From a virus: 23,157 nt of DNA. The notes under the pieces are model-generated. The model was not told the origin of the DNA and made no database searches. It saw only the letters and a list, made by a program, of their open reading frames with translations. The translations under genes and the position numbers were made by a program. Shown here piece by piece: positions 1-6,486 of the stretch. The stretch covers positions 1 through 23,157 of IMG/VR virus record IMGVR_UViG_3300023435_000098, one strand, 5' to 3'. Numbering within the stretch: position 1 is the stretch's first letter; each line of letters opens with the position of its first letter.

Positions 1-793
1 CCAAATTCTTATATAGTTCTTTTTTGTCTTGTTTTAATTGTCTGCGAAGGAAATTTTTAGTTCTCCACATCCTTACAGCTACAAAAGAATTATCAAAAGC
101 GTCTTCTACGCTCTCACTATCAGCAGGAAAAATACAATCTTTAATATCTATTGTTGTTGCACTTGGAGCATATTTCTTCCAGCCATGTAGCTTCCTAGTT
201 ACATCTTTCTCTATAACATACTCAATACCCTTATCAGCCTTTAATAGCTCCATATACTTAGTGTTTCGGTCATTTACTATCAAAGGTTCACCTGTTTTCG
301 GGTCTTCTGCAATCTCTCCCAATACCATATAAGCAGAATCTAATACCTCACTATCAATCTTTCTTTCCATTTCCATATAGTTCTTTATAAAGCTAGTTCC
401 ACCCCAGCACATATTCTGCACCCAATACCATATTTGCTCATGTAATTCTGGATGTGTTTGTATATCCCAGATGATAAATGCCTTGATTATGTCTCTATGT
501 TGGTCTGATGTCATGTTTAATGCTCTAACTTGAATAGGAGGGTCAATATCAAACACTCCCTCTATTATGCGTGGAATAATACTGTCTGTTGTGGTTGATG
601 TTATAGGTACACTGAAATTCGCTGCATACTTCCACGGGAACAACTTAATACCCTTGATATCACGCCAATCATTGTACCACTGGTCTACAAGTTTATCGAA
701 CTCAACTCTTGCTGCAATAGCATCTTTGATACCCTTACAAACATATTCAGTCATTTCGGATTCTGAAAACTTACCTTCTATTTGTTCTTCCAT
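1..793 (-). CDS. Portal protein, N-terminal part (runs off the window)
   Basis: The minus-strand frame opens at the ATG at 793-791 and stays open to base 1, giving 264 residues without a stop. The translation starts MEEQIEGKFSESEM and contains a patch reading FPWKYAANFSVPITST, followed by a Thr/Asp-rich helix (TTTDSIIPRIIEGVFDIDP). An aromatic FPWK..AN..VPI segment before a T-x-x-D helix is a pattern I associate with portal proteins of P22-like and related environmental phages. The portal would form the dodecameric ring through which DNA enters and leaves the capsid. It sits downstream of the large terminase in the same direction, the usual packaging order. Its start codon shares one base with the stop of the upstream gene (TAATG). 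The C-terminal part lies outside the window. The call rests on motif recall and position, not on a search. Confidence 0.72.
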   Translation of the reverse strand, partial: MEEQIEGKFSESEMTEYVCKGIKDAIAARVEFDKLVDQWYNDWRDIKGIKLFPWKYAANFSVPITSTTTDSIIPRIIEGVFDIDPPIQVRALNMTSDQHRDIIKAFIIWDIQTHPELHEQIWYWVQNMCWGGTSFIKNYMEMERKIDSEVLDSAYMVLGEIAEDPKTGEPLIVNDRNTKYMELLKADKGIEYVIEKDVTRKLHGWKKYAPSATTIDIKDCIFPADSESVEDAFDNSFVAVRMWRTKNFLRRQLKQDKKELYKNL

Positions 794-1221
794 TATTTGT
801 TCTCCTTCTGAATCCAATCTTTATCTGTCCATATCTTGTTATATTTTTCTTTCATTACAAATGCCAGCCATAGTTGTTCCATTGAAGTGAATTTACTTGG
901 ATATAATCTATTTGAAAGCCATCCAGCTATCTCTGTAACAAATCTAAAAGTTGCCGATTTGCCTTCTGAACATCCTACTGCCTGTCTCCATATCTCTTGC
1001 AACTGGTCTTGACGTGGTAGCCAAACCTCACCATCTTGTCTATCTGGTAGACCATATTCTCCTTCATTACTTGAAACTTCTACTTCACCATAGCGGAAAA
1101 GCACGTCTCCTACGTTCCACTCTTTATCTATATTTCCATCCATATCGATTTTATTTTTATAAGATTTCTGTATCTCAACCGCCTTCTCACACATCAAAAT
1201 GTATTCTCGGCTTTTATCCAT
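793..1221 (-). CDS. Hypothetical phage protein upstream of the portal
   Basis: A 142-residue protein with no family I can name firmly. The middle has a WLPRQDQLQEIW segment, and the C-terminal half is helical and aromatic (residues about 90-130, LWLAFVMKEKYNKIW). I have a general impression that proteins with an EKAxEIQK start and a WLPRQDQLQEM-like patch recur next to phage packaging genes, but I give no function. It is soluble, with no membrane segment. Its stop overlaps the portal start by one base, so the two are probably translated together as part of the packaging operon. Confidence 0.8.
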   Translation of the reverse strand: MDKSREYILMCEKAVEIQKSYKNKIDMDGNIDKEWNVGDVLFRYGEVEVSSNEGEYGLPDRQDGEVWLPRQDQLQEIWRQAVGCSEGKSATFRFVTEIAGWLSNRLYPSKFTSMEQLWLAFVMKEKYNKIWTDKDWIQKENK

Positions 1222-1273
1222 TACAATCCTCCAATTTTAAATTATTCTTATTTTACTATATTTACTTTCGTTT

Positions 1274-1432
1274 TCAATTACTTATTTTAAAATTCTTAAT
1301 CTTAACTATGTTCCCGTCTTTTAGCTTTACAAGAACAGTCTTGCTATTTGCCTTCACAAGTTCCACTGTCTGCCACTTACCGCCTACCATTGCTCTTATC
1401 TGTAATCGCTTTGGTTTTATAATTAAGCTCAC
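1274..1432 (-). CDS. Small basic hypothetical protein behind the HNH gene
   Basis: A 52-residue basic protein, read from a GTG at 1432-1430 that lies one base after the stop of the HNH endonuclease gene. The same frame stays open upstream to a GTG at 1492, which would give 72 residues overlapping the end of the HNH gene. I prefer the shorter version because it avoids that overlap, but neither start has a good ribosome binding site. The predicted fold is mostly beta strand (KWQTVELVKANSKTVLVKLKDGNIVKI), like a small SH3- or KOW-type barrel, though I cannot assign a family. It may be an original packaging-operon gene whose 5' side was changed when the HNH gene arrived. Confidence 0.55.
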   Translation of the reverse strand: MSLIIKPKRLQIRAMVGGKWQTVELVKANSKTVLVKLKDGNIVKIKNFKISN

Positions 1433-1433
1433 T

Positions 1434-2195
1434 TTAAGTTTTCTGCCTTCTAATGTATATTTCAGGATGTTCTTTTTGATGACATTTTTCACACAAAGTA
1501 ATTCCGTCTTTTAATTTATGCTCATTAACAATTAAATCAATTAACTTGAATTTATCTTCTGTAATTTGTGGTGATAGTTGAGGATACTTAACTAAAATAA
1601 GGTTTTTTATATTACTAAATCTTCTTATATGATGTGGGGTAAGTTTTCCTTTTGCTCCACAATGTCTACAAGTGAAATTATCTCTAATAAAAATAGGTTT
1701 AGTCCAAACATTATATAATCTTCCCCATATTAAATTATTAAAACTTGAAATTCCATCTTTCCAAGCAGGATTGTCCTTGCCCTTAGCAAACGGTAAATGA
1801 CATTTAGCAAATAAAGCGTCTTTATGACTTTGTGTTAATTTTCTATGTTGTGCTTTCTTTGTATTACTTATTTTATTTTTTGTTTCCTCTAAACAAATTC
1901 TATCCTTATTTATTAATAACATTTTTTTTCTTGTTTCTTCTGACCAAGTCCTATTTCTATTAGCACAAGACTTACATTGTTGTTTTTTAACTCCGTAAGA
2001 AATTTTCTTACCACAAATTTTACAGTAATAATCTTTTTTAGTTGCACCATCTTTCCAATTTCCATTATTCACATCCTTAGCGTGATGATGATGAATAAAC
2101 CTATTATATTCTCCTTTAATTTCATTTCGTTTATTACATGTATGCGTTATTATTTTAGTAGGCTGTCCGCAACCACATTCACATAGTTTAATCAT
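1434..2195 (-). CDS. HNH homing endonuclease (free-standing, NUMOD3-like repeats)
   Basis: A 253-residue protein with several zinc-binding pairs. The N-terminus has CECGCG, followed by NWKDG. A ribbon lies at about residues 55-80 (CKICG...CKSCAN). Two NUMOD3-like stretches follow (SEETRKKM and a LEETKNKIS repeat). The C-terminal HNH nuclease has CRHCG, then TPHHIRR, and finally CEKCHQKEH. Homing endonucleases of this build cut one site in an allele lacking the gene and so spread by recombination. Its position as a free-standing gene between large terminase and portal is a common insertion point for such elements. Some phages use a short HNH protein beside the terminase as a packaging co-factor, but those are about 100 residues and lack NUMOD repeats, so the homing reading is preferred. 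Its base composition looks even more AT-rich than its neighbours, which fits separate arrival. Confidence 0.9.
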   Translation of the reverse strand: MIKLCECGCGQPTKIITHTCNKRNEIKGEYNRFIHHHHAKDVNNGNWKDGATKKDYYCKICGKKISYGVKKQQCKSCANRNRTWSEETRKKMLLINKDRICLEETKNKISNTKKAQHRKLTQSHKDALFAKCHLPFAKGKDNPAWKDGISSFNNLIWGRLYNVWTKPIFIRDNFTCRHCGAKGKLTPHHIRRFSNIKNLILVKYPQLSPQITEDKFKLIDLIVNEHKLKDGITLCEKCHQKEHPEIYIRRQKT

Positions 2196-2230
2196 AGTTC
2201 ATTATATCGCTTTTATTGTAAATTTACAAG

Positions 2231-3898
2231 TTAATAAGCACGGATGGTTTCCATGATTTTATCCTGTTCTCTATTACTCATATCCTGCTGCCTACTTTCT
2301 TTTACTGTTACCTTAGCAGGGGCATATTTCCTTAATTGTAAAGCTATTAGCCAAGCGATAACCAAGTCATCAAAACAACCCTGTTGTGCTTCTGTCTTGC
2401 CGTCTGCAAGCCTAACAAAGGTCATTAACTCACTTAATAACTCTGGGCTGTGTATTGTTGCTAATCCCTCTCTTATAATCCTATCTCCCTCTGCTACCAT
2501 TAAAGGCTTAGTCTTTGCATTAGTAAGCCAACCAAGTTTTTTCTTTCTAGTCTGTGTTGCTTCCTCAAAATCCTCCATATAGTACAAATTAGTATATTTT
2601 TTTTTAAGGTCTAACAATACACCAAGTCCAGGATGATTGCGTTCTACACCTATCATATCTTTGTGATAATAATTACCCAGCCTCTTTAATTCTTCTGCAA
2701 ATACATCTGGCTCAAGATGACACTTTATCTCTGCACATTGCTCTAAGGTGTCTAAATTAAGCACCTCTGCTGTTGAATAGTCATTTTTTTTACCACCTTC
2801 TACCTGCGTTTCTATTCCCTCTGAAATATCTGAACCAATAATAAACTGCTCATTCCTCTCTGGATGTTTCCAAACTCTCACCCAACCATTAGGATCTGGT
2901 CTAAATACTATTGTATCTTTAACCTCTTCCAAATAGCCCTTTTCCCCTTGATTAACCGTTGTGTTGCGTATAATCTTTAGACAGTCTGTATTAAATCTAC
3001 AACGACCTGACACAAGAAAAGCCTCCTCATCTGTTGCTGGATATTCCTGATTGAAAATATCAACGGATCCATCACATTTATTTTTAATACAATCTCTACG
3101 CCATGACATCTGCCTCAAGGTCAATCCATGCTTAGTCTGTATTGCTCTCTCATCATCTGTTAGTTCAAACCCGTCTGGTATATCCGATTGGTATGTATCA
3201 TCTTCGAACCATGCAAAGAATAATGGTGTCCAGTCTGTCTCCCCAGCCTTTGCTTTCTTCCATTGCTCATAAAAATATCCACCAACACCATTTGCTGTGG
3301 TCTCTCCGATTGCTATTGTATTTGGTAGCTCTGGGATAGCCTGATTCAATCCTATCATCAAAGTTCTTGCATCTCTAAAGAAGGCCACCTCTGAAAGGTG
3401 CGCTATTTGAAATGTATATTTTCGCCCAGCATCAAGGTTATCTGCTGTATCAACTAGAATCTGGCTATGTCTGCCCTCAAACTCTATCTTCTTCTCATTA
3501 CTACGCTGCAATGGATGTTTAAATTCCTTTGCAACTTGCTCATGGTACAACTTTGACATATTAAAGAGATAATTAGAACCGTCAAGGTCATCTGCAAGTA
3601 TCAAACTATTGATATTCTGTCTTTGACTTGTATAGGCATATATAATAGCCTCAATTAGCGTAGAACAGCCCATTTGACGTGCTTTAAGAATCCATATCCT
3701 TATTGGCTTTCCTTCTGCCTGTAACTCTCTGATTTTAGCGATTATCTTCTTTTGAATAGAATTAAGTTTAAAGGGGATTAGTTCTCCTGGCTTAGTCTTG
3801 ATAGATAGTTTTTCGTTCTCTACCAGCCAGATAGGATCATGCTCTGCGGCAATAACATCTTCAGACGTGAACATTCCTTCGGATATGTTAAGTTTCAT
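2231..3898 (-). CDS. terL: Terminase large subunit (packaging ATPase and nuclease)
   Basis: A complete 555-residue terminase large subunit, which drives DNA into the prohead with ATP and cuts the concatemer. The ATPase half has a Walker A-type loop KARQMGCST at residues 72-80, Walker B IAHLSE at 165-170 and the coupling motif ETTANG at 199-204. The RNase H-like nuclease half shows its acidic residues in order: Asp357 in IIGSDISEG, Glu419 in MIGVERNHPG and Asp510-Asp511 in CFDDLVIAW. No key residue is missing. The start overlaps the upstream small gene by four bases (ATGA), so translation is probably coupled. The nearest clear small subunit is about 950 bases upstream, with small genes between. 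Confidence 0.96.
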   Translation of the reverse strand: MKLNISEGMFTSEDVIAAEHDPIWLVENEKLSIKTKPGELIPFKLNSIQKKIIAKIRELQAEGKPIRIWILKARQMGCSTLIEAIIYAYTSQRQNINSLILADDLDGSNYLFNMSKLYHEQVAKEFKHPLQRSNEKKIEFEGRHSQILVDTADNLDAGRKYTFQIAHLSEVAFFRDARTLMIGLNQAIPELPNTIAIGETTANGVGGYFYEQWKKAKAGETDWTPLFFAWFEDDTYQSDIPDGFELTDDERAIQTKHGLTLRQMSWRRDCIKNKCDGSVDIFNQEYPATDEEAFLVSGRCRFNTDCLKIIRNTTVNQGEKGYLEEVKDTIVFRPDPNGWVRVWKHPERNEQFIIGSDISEGIETQVEGGKKNDYSTAEVLNLDTLEQCAEIKCHLEPDVFAEELKRLGNYYHKDMIGVERNHPGLGVLLDLKKKYTNLYYMEDFEEATQTRKKKLGWLTNAKTKPLMVAEGDRIIREGLATIHSPELLSELMTFVRLADGKTEAQQGCFDDLVIAWLIALQLRKYAPAKVTVKESRQQDMSNREQDKIMETIRAY

Positions 3899-4122
3899 TT
3901 AATCTTATACTCTTTGAGATACTTTGTAATTGCTTTTTTAGCGGCTATTCTTACATCATAAGTACCAAAACAATATACAGCATTATTAATATTCACAACC
4001 ACAGAACCAACACACTTTCCCATTTGTGTCATCTGCTCAATCTTCATTGAGATTACGTCTCCATCTTTAAATCTTTTAACTTCGCGATAATTATTGGCTG
4101 TTTTTAGTTTAGATTTTTTCAT
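3895..4122 (-). CDS. Small basic hypothetical protein, coupled to terL
   Basis: A 75-residue lysine-rich protein (pattern: basic N-terminus, a beta-strand core with VGSVVVNINNAVYCF, then a basic helix). I recognise no family. Its stop overlaps the terL start in an ATGA junction. A run of nine G residues on the coding strand ends six bases before its ATG and probably acts as a Shine-Dalgarno sequence, an unusual form described separately. Confidence 0.75.
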   Translation of the reverse strand: MKKSKLKTANNYREVKRFKDGDVISMKIEQMTQMGKCVGSVVVNINNAVYCFGTYDVRIAAKKAITKYLKEYKIK

Positions 4123-4128
4123 CTTCTA

Positions 4129-4137
4129 CCCCCCCCC
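4129..4137 (-). repeat. Nine-base homopolymer (G on the minus strand) between two genes
   Basis: The plus strand has nine consecutive C residues. On the coding strand this is a G9 tract: its first G completes the TAG stop of the upstream 102-residue gene, and its last G lies six bases before the ATG of the 75-residue gene. It is the longest G/C run in this AT-rich window. It can serve as a Shine-Dalgarno sequence and, being a slippage-prone tract, may vary in length. Confidence 0.85.
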
Positions 4138-4445
4138 TATAAATCATAACTCGTATCTCTGTGATAATCTCTATATTTTCTCTTAACTCTTTGCAGTCTA
4201 TGGCCCAGCAATACCATTGCTTTATCGTTACAAGTCCGAATTTCATCCTTGACTAATCTAATATGAGCATCGCAATATGTCATATCCCTATAAAGCGCCA
4301 GCATAACTTCGGTATCTCTCTTGTCTTTCTTAATCCTATCTCTAAGTGATTTGACATTTGGAAGTTCAAGGATAGATATTAATTCTTTGTCAAAGTGTTT
4401 TATCTCATCCTGTAGATATTCTATGAATTCAGGTGGTAGGTTCAT
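4137..4445 (-). CDS. Helical hypothetical protein between the terminase genes
   Basis: A 102-residue, almost wholly helical, charged protein (ELISILELPNVKSLRDRIKK; later RLQRVKRKYRDYHRD). It has no membrane segment and no motif I can place. A GGAGG lies seven bases before its ATG. Its first codons overlap the end of a possible 31-residue ORF upstream. Position between terS and terL suggests a packaging accessory role, but nothing in the sequence proves one. Confidence 0.72.
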   Translation of the reverse strand: MNLPPEFIEYLQDEIKHFDKELISILELPNVKSLRDRIKKDKRDTEVMLALYRDMTYCDAHIRLVKDEIRTCNDKAMVLLGHRLQRVKRKYRDYHRDTSYDL

Positions 4446-4524
4446 AATTTTGCCTCCACAACACCGTCAAAAACGCAATGTCTCGCCCCTGTTGGTGTGT
4501 TACATCCTCTTGTTTTGTGCTCAT
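4429..4524 (-). CDS. Possible 31-residue ORF bridging two genes
   Basis: Translation starts MSTKQEDVTHQQGRDIAF and ends within the next gene. Its ATG overlaps the stop of the upstream 46-residue gene (ATGA), and it runs over the ribosome binding site and first codons of the downstream 102-residue gene. Without it there would be a gap of about 75 bases in an otherwise gap-free operon. It may be a coupling ORF that brings ribosomes to the next start rather than a functional protein. Short length makes this weak. Confidence 0.35.
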   Translation of the reverse strand: MSTKQEDVTHQQGRDIAFLTVLWRQNYEPTT

Positions 4525-4661
4525 GTTAATTTTATCAAAAACGTCAGTGCCAATAAAAAAGCACCAAAAGTGAATGTTGCTGTTCCGTAATTCTTTTCAT
4601 GCACATTTATTGACGCTGTTAATAAGTTTGCCGCAGCCAATATCATTAATATTGCGCTCAT
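4521..4661 (-). CDS. Membrane microprotein, 46 residues
   Basis: The translation begins MSAILMILAAANLLTASI and ends TFGAFLLALTFLIKLT. Two hydrophobic stretches (about residues 2-18 and 28-44) are separated by a short charged turn (NVHEKNYG), so it looks like a two-pass membrane hairpin. Its start overlaps the stop of the upstream gene as ATGA and its own stop forms another ATGA with the next ORF. It could be a holin-like or assembly microprotein, but that is a guess. Confidence 0.6.
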   Translation of the reverse strand: MSAILMILAAANLLTASINVHEKNYGTATFTFGAFLLALTFLIKLT

Positions 4662-4858
4662 GTTATCTCAACCTCGATTGTAATTGTCTGGATATTATCG
4701 CCATTACTAAACACGGTAAAAACATCTTTAACAATATAAACTGTGTCCCACTTAGCAAGTCCAATATGCTCTCCAATACGAGGAATATGTTCTATTCTAG
4801 GAAGTTCACCAAAACAACTTTCGTATATCACTTCGCCTTTCCTAACTATTGATATCAC
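4658..4858 (-). CDS. Beta-rich hypothetical protein after terS
   Basis: A 66-residue protein rich in beta-strand residues (WDTVYIVKDVFTVFSNGDNIQTITIEVEI), with no zinc pair and no membrane segment. The build suggests a small barrel such as a head-completion or adaptor-type protein, but I recognise no family. It starts in an ATGA overlap with terS and ends in an ATGA overlap with the membrane microprotein, so it is translated as part of the packaging operon. Confidence 0.72.
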   Translation of the reverse strand: MISIVRKGEVIYESCFGELPRIEHIPRIGEHIGLAKWDTVYIVKDVFTVFSNGDNIQTITIEVEIT

Positions 4859-5322
4859 AACCCCAACTCCTTCAAATCTTCTGCTATCCTATTTCTTACT
4901 TCTGCATCCGGGATATGCTTAGAAATTACCTGCTGGATCTGCACAACCATAACTTTGACCTCTTTTATGTTGATTGTAAGCTCGGAACGGTCTATCCACA
5001 TTCCAATATGTTTACCTAATAGCTCTAATTGCTTTGTTGCGCCTGCTATCGCTCCCTTAGAAGTTAGAGAAGATTGACAACGAGTATATAATTGCTTTAA
5101 TTCTTGAATAACCCATTCAACAGTAATTTCAGCTTTTTCAGCTTGTTTAGCTGTTAGTTCTTGCAGTTTTTGTTGAATGTATATACTTTGTAATAACTTG
5201 TAAGCATAGATATGAGAATGTTTTGAATTTGTATAACCAGCACGAATATAAGCTTGAGTAGCATTATAATCTTTGAGATATTCCCTACAGAAAGCTTTTT
5301 GTTTTTCAGAAAGTTTTTTCAT
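4855..5322 (-). CDS. terS: Terminase small subunit
   Basis: A 155-residue protein starting MKKLSEKQKAFCREYLKDYN, followed by ATQAYIRAGYTNS. The pattern L-x-x-K-Q-x-x-F-x-x-E-Y-L-x-x-x-N-A-T-Q-A-x-I-R-A-G-Y is the helix-turn-helix start of the Terminase_2 small-subunit family, which recognises viral DNA and hands it to the large subunit. The middle (about 50-110) is helical and would form the oligomerisation core. The C-terminus (DLKELGL) is acidic and helical and may contact the large subunit. GGAG lies seven bases before the ATG. Its stop overlaps the next start by four bases. Length is normal for the family. Confidence 0.93.
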   Translation of the reverse strand: MKKLSEKQKAFCREYLKDYNATQAYIRAGYTNSKHSHIYAYKLLQSIYIQQKLQELTAKQAEKAEITVEWVIQELKQLYTRCQSSLTSKGAIAGATKQLELLGKHIGMWIDRSELTINIKEVKVMVVQIQQVISKHIPDAEVRNRIAEDLKELGL

Positions 5323-5575
5323 CTAAATTCTCCGTCAAACTTCTCCAACAATATAAAAATGCTCTACTTATTTTATCACTTCTACTATTATTTTTATCTA
5401 CGAAAAACTTATCTCTGTAAGGCAATGGATTAAAACTTAACGATATAAAACTATTCTCAAAGTCTTGTTGTTTTTTATATACGTTCGTATTGTCAATGCT
5501 TTTATATTTCTTGGAATTTATAAGTTTAATAATCTTATGATAGTTTTTATTTGCAGTGAATTTCTTCCCAGCCAT
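5306..5575 (-). CDS. Lysine/asparagine-rich hypothetical protein, possibly leaderless
   Basis: An 89-residue basic protein with no recognisable domain; the sequence is rich in Lys and Asn, with NPLPYRDKFFVDKNN near the middle. It overlaps terS by 17 bases. There is no Shine-Dalgarno sequence before its ATG. A sigma70-like promoter upstream would place the transcription start at or within a base or two of the ATG, so either the message is leaderless or this stretch is a long untranslated leader for terS. Coding status is therefore uncertain. Confidence 0.5.
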   Translation of the reverse strand: MAGKKFTANKNYHKIIKLINSKKYKSIDNTNVYKKQQDFENSFISLSFNPLPYRDKFFVDKNNSRSDKISRAFLYCWRSLTENLDEKTF

Positions 5576-5580
5576 AATTT

Positions 5581-5610
5581 ATAATATACCAATCAAGCAT
5601 TATTTGTCAA
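5581..5610 (-). promoter_or_regulatory. Promoter for the packaging operon (minus strand)
   Basis: On the minus strand TTGACA (5610-5605) is followed after 16 bases by TATATT (5588-5583), or after 18 bases by TATTAT (5586-5581). It sits just after the initiator gene and just before the 89-residue ORF and terS, a sensible place for a late or packaging promoter. Predicted transcription would begin around 5576-5575. Confidence 0.65.
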
Positions 5611-5621
5611 GTAGTTTTTGT

Positions 5622-6482
5622 TTAATTATATGCGTTCCAATTTTTATCTTCTTGCGTTTTAGTCGGCTCTATATAGTCAACCCAATCTATCCAGTTATTA
5701 AACCATGTTGATGCGCTCTTTGGTCTTAACCACTTCTCAGTTGTAAGATGTTTTTTATATTTAACTAGCGCAGTTTTTATATCCTGCCAGTCTTTCTCTG
5801 TCTTGATAGAAGCATTAAAATGTTCTTCTGCTTTTTTCTTACTATCTCTATTTGGATAGGATTTATATATTTCTTTAAATTTTTCTTTATATATTTCTTT
5901 AGTCTTTACATTATTAGCATTCTTTACATTCTTGTTTATAGTTGTGCTTTCATTGTGCTTTGGTTGTGCTTTGTGTTGTGCTTTGATTATATCTTTTATA
6001 TATTCTTTCCCCTCTTCCACAACCGTTTTATTTTGTGCTTTGATTGTGCTTTTCGTTGTGCTCAAATTTAGGATTGTGCTATTGGAAGTGCTTTCCACTT
6101 CTTCCGCTTCCGCTTTATCTTGTGCTTTTATAATTTTATAATTTTCTAACTTTTGGAACTTGTTATATTTCAACACTTTAACAATAATTCCTCTTGTGCT
6201 TTTCGTTGTGCTCAACATTCCATTTCTTTTAAAATAAGTCATTGAGTGCCTTATCATGTCATAAGTTATATCTCGCCCTATTTGCTTTAACTCCTGGCTG
6301 AAGTTAAAAAATCCTTCTCCTCTCTCAAATTGTTTATTATCTTGATGATTCACTTTACCTAATATATATATCCAAATTATTTTCCATGATGATGGCTTTT
6401 CGATCCAAAGTTCACTATCAAATAATTGTCTGGCTATTTGAAAAGCACCGTTTTTGATTTTTTCATCCATTATAATTTTCAA
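5622..6482 (-). CDS. Replication initiator with an embedded origin-like repeat array
   Basis: A 286-residue protein if read from TTG at 6482, or 282 from ATG at 6470. The TTG has GGAG seven bases upstream, while the ATG has no binding site, so TTG is favoured by spacing. The N-terminal 110 residues (ARQLFDSELWIEKPSSWKI, IWIYILGKVNH) look like the winged-helix domain of phage replisome organisers. The middle (about 112-195) is a low-complexity linker of KAQ, STTKST and KHN units. The C-terminal 75 residues (SYPNRDSKKKAEEHF..., PKSASTWFNNWIDW) match the C-terminal block I recall from phage replication and helicase-loader proteins. The protein would bind origin DNA and recruit the host helicase. 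The linker is encoded by DNA repeats that look like iterons. It is first in the minus-strand operon, behind its own promoter and a structured leader. Confidence 0.8.
   Translation of the reverse strand: MKIIMDEKIKNGAFQIARQLFDSELWIEKPSSWKIIWIYILGKVNHQDNKQFERGEGFFNFSQELKQIGRDITYDMIRHSMTYFKRNGMLSTTKSTRGIIVKVLKYNKFQKLENYKIIKAQDKAEAEEVESTSNSTILNLSTTKSTIKAQNKTVVEEGKEYIKDIIKAQHKAQPKHNESTTINKNVKNANNVKTKEIYKEKFKEIYKSYPNRDSKKKAEEHFNASIKTEKDWQDIKTALVKYKKHLTTEKWLRPKSASTWFNNWIDWVDYIEPTKTQEDKNWNAYN
5862..5930. repeat. AT-rich tract with direct repeats, candidate unwinding region
   Basis: This stretch inside the initiator gene is very AT-rich and contains two exact copies of TTTATATATTTCTTTA (5862-5877 and 5886-5901, 24 bp apart) and two of TCTTTACATT (5903-5912 and 5921-5930, 18 bp apart). 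It directly abuts the 7-mer array that starts at 5942. Iterons beside an AT-rich repeat tract is the layout of the lambda origin and of oriC-type unwinding elements; the function here is inferred. Confidence 0.6.
5942..6212. repeat. Iteron-like array of TTGTGCT inside the initiator gene (candidate origin)
   Basis: Exact TTGTGCT occurs at 5942, 5953, 5964, 5976, 6033, 6044, 6056, 6074, 6120, 6194 and 6206, all in the same orientation; eight continue as TTGTGCTTT. A degenerate copy (AAGTGCT) lies at 6086. Spacing is 11, 11 and 12 bp in the first cluster and 11 and 12 bp in the second, about one helical turn. A 22-bp exact repeat covers paired copies at 6044-6065 and 6194-6215. On the coding strand the copies fall in all three reading frames (encoding KAQ, KHN and STT), so it is the DNA sequence that is kept. 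This fits binding sites for the initiator. Confidence 0.7.
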
Positions 6483-6486
6483 AATA

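Noticed and set aside
951-1514. A 187-residue plus-strand ORF, and similar long plus-strand ORFs opposite the minus-strand genes
   Set aside because: They lie antisense to well-supported genes, have no ribosome binding site and show low-complexity Leu/Ser/Phe-rich sequence typical of shadow frames.
5942-6212. A CRISPR array
   Set aside because: The repeats are 7-9 bp at about 11-bp spacing, inside a coding gene, with no unique spacers of regular length.
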